Below are positions 58,688 through 64,000 of a DNA stretch of 64,000 nucleotides, in pieces. Origin of the DNA: Lepidostoma basale (Eukaryota > Arthropoda > Insecta > Trichoptera > Lepidostomatidae). Both the position numbers and the translations under genes were made by a program. Numbering within the stretch: position 1 is the stretch's first letter; every line of letters begins with the position of its first letter. The stretch spans positions 682,001-746,000 of the forward strand of contig JAHDVF020000578.1 in the NCBI GenBank assembly GCA_022606425.2. Direction: 5' to 3'. The notes beneath the pieces were generated by a model. The model searched no databases. It was not told where the DNA came from and saw nothing but the letters and a program-made list of their open reading frames with translations.

Positions 58688-61430
58688 CCCTACACCTACC
58701 CTACCAACCAACCTCCAAGTGGCATTTTGGAACGCGGGTGGTACCCTGCGATCACACCGCCTGGAGGTAGAACACTTCCTCTCGACCTACAACCTTGACA
58801 TTCTTCTTGTCACAGAAACGTGGCTTAAACCTAGCCTTCGCTACTCTATCCCTAATTACCTCACCTACCGAACCGACCGCCTTGATAACAAAGGAGGTGG
58901 TACAGCAATCCTAATAAAAAAATCCCTCCAGCATTGCTCCTCAACAACACCTTCTAACATAAATATTGAAACCACTGCTATAGTGATACAAACAAAAAAT
59001 TCTGGTCCCCTTAAATTCATTTCCGCCTACTCTCCACCTCGTAGACGATTCACTCCAATAGAACTGGACGATATTTTCTTCGAAAACATTCCCACAGTCT
59101 TAGCTGGAGACCTAAATTCCAAACATGGCGCCTGGCACAGTTTCAAAGATAATAAGAAAGGCAAAGATCTTTTCGACTATTTCCAAAATCGACCAGACAT
59201 ATTCATCACAGCTCCCGATACTCCGACAATTTTCAATAAAAATCCAAAACATTCCCCGGACGTCATCGATATTGTCATGACTAAAAACTTTACCCTCCCT
59301 CTCACCCTACAGGTAGTAGACGAACTATCCTCTGATCATATCCCTATACTTATCTACATCTCTGATGAACCATTCCACCGTGACCCCCATTTCCCCACCA
59401 GAAATAAAATTAATTGGTATTCTCTTCCCGAAATCATCCACGAAATGATCAAAATCCCAACAAAAATTCCAGACCCAGAATCTCTCGATCAGGTCACGAA
59501 TGAAATGACATTTATCCTACAGACTGCTCTAAAAAATGCAACCACAGTTGTAGACAACGACATATACAGACCAAATCTACCTGCCGATATCCAACAGATA
59601 ATACGCCACAAAAATACCATTAGAAAAAGATGGCAAAAATATCGACAACCTCAGGATAAAACACTTCTCAACAAACTAAACATTGACGTCAAAAAAGCCA
59701 TCACCGACTTACGCAATGACCGCTGGATGGATTATCTAGAGTCATTAAACGATGACGACAAGACAGCCTTCTGGAAATTATCTAAAAATCTTCGCAAACC
59801 CCACTCAAGAATCACACCGTTACAAGGTCCAAATGGATTAGTGTACTCCGACGCCGACAGGGCAGAAACATTTGCATCGAGCCTAGAAGATCAATTCACG
59901 ACAAATAACGAACATGACAATCCATTATTCGTGGCCTCGATCGAATCTCACGTTTCACAACTCTTAGCCAAAACTCCTTCATCCCCACCGATCCCATTCA
60001 CCTCACCTAGAGAGGTGAAACAACAAATAAAATATCTTAATACCCGCAAATCACCAGGTCCTGACTCAATATCTAACAAAATTCTCAAATCTCTCCCTCT
60101 CAAAGGCATCTGTGCCCTGACAGCGATCTTCAACGCATCCCTTAGACTCCGATACTTCCCGAAACCCTACAAAATCGCAGACGTTATCCTTCTTCCCAAG
60201 CCAGGCAAGGACCCAACAGCTCCTTCAAATCATAGACCAATTAGTCTTCTTCCTTGCACTGGTAAATTGTTGGAAAAACTCATACAATCAAGACTCAAAA
60301 CAACACTTCACGAACAGAGTACCATTCCAGATTTTCAACACGGTTTCCGTGCCCAACACTCCACACAACATCAGCTACTTCGCGTAGTTGAACTTATTGC
60401 CACAAACTTTAACACGCGCAAATTCACCACTTTCTTTTCCCTAGATGTCAGTAAAGCATTCGACCGCGTCTGGCACACTGGCCTGTTATACAAAATGGGA
60501 AAAGCAAACATCCCACTGCCTATGATTCAACTCATAGCCAGCTTTCTGTCCGATCGCCTTTTCAGCGTCAAAATCAACAAGGCCAAATCCCTTGTACGCC
60601 CTATCAGAGCAGGAGTTCCCCAAGGTTCAGTAATGGCTCCTACTCTGTTCAACATCTACTGCAGTGATATCCCTCTTCCCCGAGATCAGAACACCCACAT
60701 TGCCCAATTCGCTGACGATACGGGCATCATCTCCAGTGCTAAAAGGCCGCTTCTCGCGACCCGCAGGGTGCAAAAACAGGCCGATGTGCTAGAGGTGTGG
60801 TGCAGAAACTGGCGCATTACCATCAATCCGAGTAAAAGCGCAGCGACCCTTTTCAGTAAAAGACACATTCCTCCAAACATTCCCAACATAAAAATGTTCG
60901 GCCAAGACGTTCCTTGGACCAAAACAATCAAATACCTTGGGGTTACCTTGGATTCTAAGCTGACATGGAGGCCACACATTACAAATAAAGTCAAAGCCGC
61001 GTCAAAAGCAATCTCAGCCCTCTACCCAATGTTAGCTAGAAACAGTAAACTAAGCATCGACAATAAACTCCTGATATACAAAACGGTTATAAGGCCGATC
61101 TTCACTTATGCAGCCCCAATCTGGGGCTATGCAGCTTCGAGTCACATACAAAAACTCCAAATCCTGCAAAATAAGGCTATCCGTTTATCGCTTGGTGCGC
61201 CTTCATGGACCAGGATTACACAACTGCACCTAGAATCGGGAATCCCGATGATAGATGAATTCATTCTGAAACTTGCCGAACGTTTTTACAAAGGACTCCC
61301 TTCACATCCCAACCCCACAATAAAAGACCTCTCTAATTACGACCCAAACACTTCCAGCCGCCACAAGCGCCCAAAATCGATTCTCCTTCAGAGGAACACT
61401 CCGGGCCACACAAATCATGCCCCCGAATAA
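58680..61430 (+). CDS. Jockey ORF2, endonuclease-reverse transcriptase
   Basis: 916 residues, the usual length for a Jockey ORF2. The N-terminus is an APE-type endonuclease: N18 (VAFWNAGG), E46 (VTETW), D144/N146 (AGDLNSKHG), D194 (SPDVIDIV), D219/H220 (SSDH). The RT runs from about 455 to 740: SPGPD (458), ISLLPCTGKLLEKLI, FSLDVSKAFDRVW (D589), AGVPQGSVMAPTLFNIYCSD, and QFADDTG (D679, D680), so the catalytic triad is intact. The thumb-like tail has KYLGVTLDSKLTWRPHI and FTYAAPIWGYA. No RNase H domain is visible. It overlaps ORF1 by 8 bases (ATGTCTAA), suggesting coupled translation. Confidence 0.97.
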   Translation: MSNPTPTLPTNLQVAFWNAGGTLRSHRLEVEHFLSTYNLDILLVTETWLKPSLRYSIPNYLTYRTDRLDNKGGGTAILIKKSLQHCSSTTPSNINIETTAIVIQTKNSGPLKFISAYSPPRRRFTPIELDDIFFENIPTVLAGDLNSKHGAWHSFKDNKKGKDLFDYFQNRPDIFITAPDTPTIFNKNPKHSPDVIDIVMTKNFTLPLTLQVVDELSSDHIPILIYISDEPFHRDPHFPTRNKINWYSLPEIIHEMIKIPTKIPDPESLDQVTNEMTFILQTALKNATTVVDNDIYRPNLPADIQQIIRHKNTIRKRWQKYRQPQDKTLLNKLNIDVKKAITDLRNDRWMDYLESLNDDDKTAFWKLSKNLRKPHSRITPLQGPNGLVYSDADRAETFASSLEDQFTTNNEHDNPLFVASIESHVSQLLAKTPSSPPIPFTSPREVKQQIKYLNTRKSPGPDSISNKILKSLPLKGICALTAIFNASLRLRYFPKPYKIADVILLPKPGKDPTAPSNHRPISLLPCTGKLLEKLIQSRLKTTLHEQSTIPDFQHGFRAQHSTQHQLLRVVELIATNFNTRKFTTFFSLDVSKAFDRVWHTGLLYKMGKANIPLPMIQLIASFLSDRLFSVKINKAKSLVRPIRAGVPQGSVMAPTLFNIYCSDIPLPRDQNTHIAQFADDTGIISSAKRPLLATRRVQKQADVLEVWCRNWRITINPSKSAATLFSKRHIPPNIPNIKMFGQDVPWTKTIKYLGVTLDSKLTWRPHITNKVKAASKAISALYPMLARNSKLSIDNKLLIYKTVIRPIFTYAAPIWGYAASSHIQKLQILQNKAIRLSLGAPSWTRITQLHLESGIPMIDEFILKLAERFYKGLPSHPNPTIKDLSNYDPNTSSRHKRPKSILLQRNTPGHTNHAPE

Positions 61431-61538
61431 ACTAACAACCCACCAAATCACCTTCCAACAATGTTCCCATCAGACGTAAGAGGAATAGCCACATGAGCTG
61501 AACCTCTGTAAGCCAGAAGATCCAAGTCCAAGTCCAAG
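61431..61538 (+). other. Jockey 3' UTR and (TCCAAG)n tail
   Basis: A 108-base 3' UTR ends with about three copies of TCCAAG (61521-61538), directly against the right target duplication. There is no poly(A). Confidence 0.85.
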
Positions 61539-61551
61539 TAAATACACGAAC

Positions 61552-61865
61552 TCATCTACTTGCTCCAAATTTTCACCATTCACGCTAATGTTGCAGACTA
61601 TCACGATTTATTCTTTTTCAAAAATTGCCTTGAACTTATTCACATTCATCATCAGATCATTTCGTATGCATACCTCATACATACTATTCGCCTGGACTTG
61701 TAGTTCATGCTCGTTGTTTGCAAGTAGGACAGCGTCATCCGCATACAAGAGAGCTTACTGACACTCCGCTCATTTTGGCACCTACATCCAACCCTTTCAG
61801 CTCTTTCATATATGTATACATATTTAATTAATATCACGCTTTCGCAGAAGGTACTTATTAAGGCC
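61552..61865 (-). pseudogene. LINE-A RT palm relic (host of the Jockey insertion)
   Basis: The reverse strand reads YMKELKGLDVGAKMSGVSVS, then LVCG/LLYADDAV-like (YADD codons 61745-61734, now shifted) and LANNEHELQVQANSMYEV, NDLMMNVNKFK, then NISVNGENLEQVDEFVYL at the insertion point. A frameshift near YADD and one stop show it was dead or decaying. It matches 49.58-49.73 kb. Confidence 0.8.
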
Positions 61866-62234
61866 ACGAGTTGAGAAGGATAGCAACATCTTGAATTGCG
61901 ACTTTGTCACGGTTCCCGACCCCAATATTCGCTGACTCCACTGAAGAAAATGACCCAATTTGTACCTTTACACTTTACACAGTATCGACACAAAATCTGC
62001 TTCAGTTTATCGGTCGCAAATGACGGAATTTAGTGGGCGATAAACGCTTTGGGTGGTGGAATGGTGTTAAATCCGTATACTTATTACGTCAATATTATGA
62101 GCCTAACATCTGTATGGCATATTTTCATCTTTCAGTGGCGTTTTATCTTGTTATTTATTCTCGATAATACAATAATGTATCTTTTTAATGAACTTAAGTA
62201 CTCATTTTGTTTTATTTTAAGAAAACTAACTAAC
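61866..62234. other. AT-rich spacer, no gene seen
   Basis: No motif in the frames across it. Confidence 0.4.
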
Positions 62235-62720
62235 TCACCATCACGCCGTCTCCCTGAAAGTATGTTCTTCTTCTACAGCCAATTGTTGCCATCCACTCTT
62301 TTTTGTGACATTGTGACTATCATAGCATAAGTGATTCTTGGCAGAACACAAGCGTAGAGTACTCTCCTTTTCAAATTAATTAGTATTTTCGGATTCTACT
62401 TTCTTCTCATTCGATTCTTCTCCCCGAAAGTATAGGCAGAAAGAATGGACCGCCACATTGTTCTATTCTGACATAATTCGCACATCGCGTCATCCACGCA
62501 CGTCAATTTACTCGACTCTTCGCGTAGCCTTTAATATTTAATTCATGATGTAAAATTTTATTTTGCAAGTATTTCCCCGGCTTTCATTATTTCTTGTTCC
62601 GTTTACATCGTTAATACATGCTTTCTTGATCATTATTTCTTCATTTATTATTTTCATTAGTACAAACCATCTTTATGAGTCTTTCATTATATTACTCACA
62701 ACACATTCTTGTGCACTGTT
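62235..62720 (-). pseudogene. LINE-A relic interrupted by a LINE scrap
   Basis: The reverse terminus CATCACGCCGTCTCCCTGAA (62240) breaks at about 62263, and CCCCGAAAGTATAGGCAGAA resumes at 62423. Between them, TCTTCTTCTACAGCCAATTG... looks like a reverse LINE 3' end. The LINE-A part continues decayed to about 62710. GAAAGTAT is repeated at both junctions (62256 and 62426), a possible 8-bp duplication. Confidence 0.65.
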
Positions 62721-62935
62721 TTCAGTTCTTTTATTTGAAATTGACACTTTTCATCTACAGATTCAAGACATATTCAAAAATAAATTGTTATTTAAAATGT
62801 CACAGTAAAAGATCATTGTAAATATTGAAAATAAAAAAATGCATTAATTTTGGTTTATAAAATACTGCAATTATGTATGTAAGTTGGCATCGCAAACAAA
62901 AGCCTATCTAAAAATAGCTAAAATAGCAGTGCAAA
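62721..62935. other. AT-rich spacer
   Basis: No motif noticed. Confidence 0.4.
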
Positions 62936-63354
62936 ATAGTGTTCTTGTACCGACCCTTATGCATGGAAGCGAAGCATGGAACTGGCAATAGAAAGATAAA
63001 AGTAGAAAAATGCAATAGTTCTCTAGAAAATCTGTTCAGAATATGTAATTAAAATTCAAGAAGTGAATGAAATTTCGAATGTAAGCGTTATAAAAAAAAT
63101 AATGAAAGGAACATGAAGATGGTTGGGATACATGGAAAAAATGAATAAATAATGATAAAAAGTACATGGTAACGATGCAAATGGAACTAAAAAAAGAGTA
63201 GCAGAATCAAATAAAAATATTGAATGTCGACCACGTGAGGAGTCGGACAAATCGACGTGCTTGCATGGCACGATGTATGAATGTAGCGAGAGAAAAGTGT
63301 GGCAGTTCATTCTTTCTACCCCTTTGCAGATACGGTGTGATGGTTAGTTAGTTA
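62936..63354 (+). pseudogene. LINE-A copy, heavily decayed
   Basis: ACCGACCCTTATGCATGGAA (PTLMHGSEAWNWQ), then small deletions, GTCGACCACGTGAGGAGTCG, CACGATGTATGAATGTAGCG and the terminus AGATACGGTGTGATGG with GTTAGTTAG. Confidence 0.75.
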
Positions 63355-63445
63355 GGTGCTTCAACCGGTTTCGGCAGATAGCTTCCATCTTTTGGTATTG
63401 AAGCCATAAACCTAATTAAAATTTAACTAAATATGTATTAAAAAA
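63355..63445 (-). repeat. type E fragment, hammerhead-like
   Basis: Reverse strand: GGCTTC and GAAGC can form an extended stem I, with CAAAAGA, hairpin GGAAG...CTGCC (imperfect), GAAA and ACCGGT, then T in place of C in the triplet. Confidence 0.5.
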
Positions 63446-64000
63446 AAAAAAAGATTTAAATTTTTATTGACACATTCTTCTTAATACCTCGTTGCAATTT
63501 CATTTTTCTATTATAATCCTTCTTTTGCCAGTTGCACTATTCAAATTATTTCTCTATTCATTGTTGTATTATACGAGTATTTATTTAAAAAAATCACTTT
63601 AAACATATGATTTTTAATAATCCACAATCCTGCTAACTATTTATTTACTACGTAACAAAAATAAAACAACTGACAATTTTGCCACTAGTCTGCAGTTTTG
63701 CAAGCACAGTGTCGGCACGTGTGATTTCTTCCAATTTAAACTGATTCCGTGTGGACACAGCGGCGTCCGCACTTGTCTGAGAGCTGTGACCATTTTGCGC
63801 TGGCCTCGTTTAAAGGGCAAACATTTACAGAATTACGGACGGCACTGCCAAATAATTTAATACCACTGAAAGATTTTCTCTCGCTGTATTTATTTAACTT
63901 ACAAGTTTCCGAAATATATTAATAAAAACGTTTAAAATGGTACATTAATTCTTTCCGAAAAACACATCTATTGTATTTTTATTTTAATATGCTAGATCTC
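63446..64000. other. spacer with a GC-richer, single-copy stretch
   Basis: 63680-63840 (GCACAGTGTCGGCACGTGTG, GACACAGCGGCGTCCGCACT, TTGCGCTGGCCTCGTTTAAA) is unrepeated in the window. No coding motif is visible. It may be host regulatory or unique intergenic DNA. Confidence 0.35.

Larger units (their letters stand above)
57571..61538 (+). mobile_element. apparently complete Jockey-type LINE with 13-bp target duplication
   Basis: TAAATACACGAAC flanks it at 57558-57570 and 61539-61551 with no mismatch. The order is a 5' polypyrimidine leader, ORF1 (nucleic-acid binding), ORF2 (endonuclease and RT), a short 3' UTR and a (TCCAAG)n tail. The GC content and C-rich codons differ sharply from the surroundings. 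Both ORFs are open. It appears young and might still be mobile, though the ORF1 start is in doubt. Confidence 0.95.

Noticed and set aside
1..64000. LTR retrotransposon or endogenous virus
   Set aside because: No integrase, protease, RNase H or envelope-like frame, and no paired long direct repeats with TG...CA ends were found.

Overview
This window reads as AT-rich, repeat-saturated non-coding DNA from an animal, most likely an insect with a large genome. The insect call is an inference from the element mix: mariner with a typical TTAGG-type end, Jockey-like LINEs, tRNA-headed SINEs, a Helitron ending CTAGT, a DUF4817-type transposase and Penelope-like remains. I find no host protein-coding exon, no true tRNA or rRNA, and no CRISPR array. 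Almost every reading frame over 60 codons is a piece of reverse transcriptase or transposase, or a shadow of one.

I use local names for the repeats. LINE-A is the commonest: a non-LTR element with a YADD reverse transcriptase and a 3' end reading GACGGCGTGATGG followed by (GTTA)n. LINE-B ends in the GHVLRGEKY...AQDRE domain and (GAAGAA)n. LINE-C, D, E, F and G are further non-LTR relics. M is a MITE with long inverted ends. Types A, C, D, E, F, G, H and K are palindromic repeats. The layout is: 0-7 kb LINE relics, type A/D palindromes and a LINE compound with a 30-bp target duplication; 7-12.5 kb LINE-B, MITE M and a mariner half; 12.5-22.6 kb SINEs, a DUF4817 transposon derivative, a hAT MITE and LINE relics; 22.6-25.3 kb a Helitron; 26-37 kb LINE-A copies, palindromes and MITE M; 37-47 kb LINE relics, a Penelope-like remnant and a broken 143-bp satellite; 47-57 kb more of the same with nested insertions; 57.57-61.54 kb one apparently complete Jockey-type LINE with two ORFs and a 13-bp target duplication, sitting inside a LINE-A reverse transcriptase; 61.5-64 kb decayed LINE-A.

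The most interesting signal is shared by the palindromic repeats. At least eight otherwise unrelated families carry the layout of a type I hammerhead ribozyme: a CUGANGA-like box, a stem II hairpin of different sequence in each family, GAAA, a self-complementary 6-8 nt stem III (ACAGCUGU, ACAUGU, ACCGGU or ACACGUGU), then GUC and stem I. Stem III is too short to close within one molecule but is palindromic, as expected of hammerheads that work as dimers. One palindrome (42.1-42.9 kb) encloses a frame resembling the C-terminus of a Penelope-like element, which links the motifs to Penelope-type terminal repeats. The hammerhead/Penelope association is established knowledge; its reach across so many families in 64 kb, and its fusion to LINE-A 3' ends in four composite repeats, is what deserves checking.

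A few GC-richer, apparently single-copy islands (about 1.9, 6.8, 8.2, 10.2, 16.6, 25.6, 26.0, 28.7, 44.98 and 63.7 kb) lie between the repeats and are the best candidates for host regulatory sequence.
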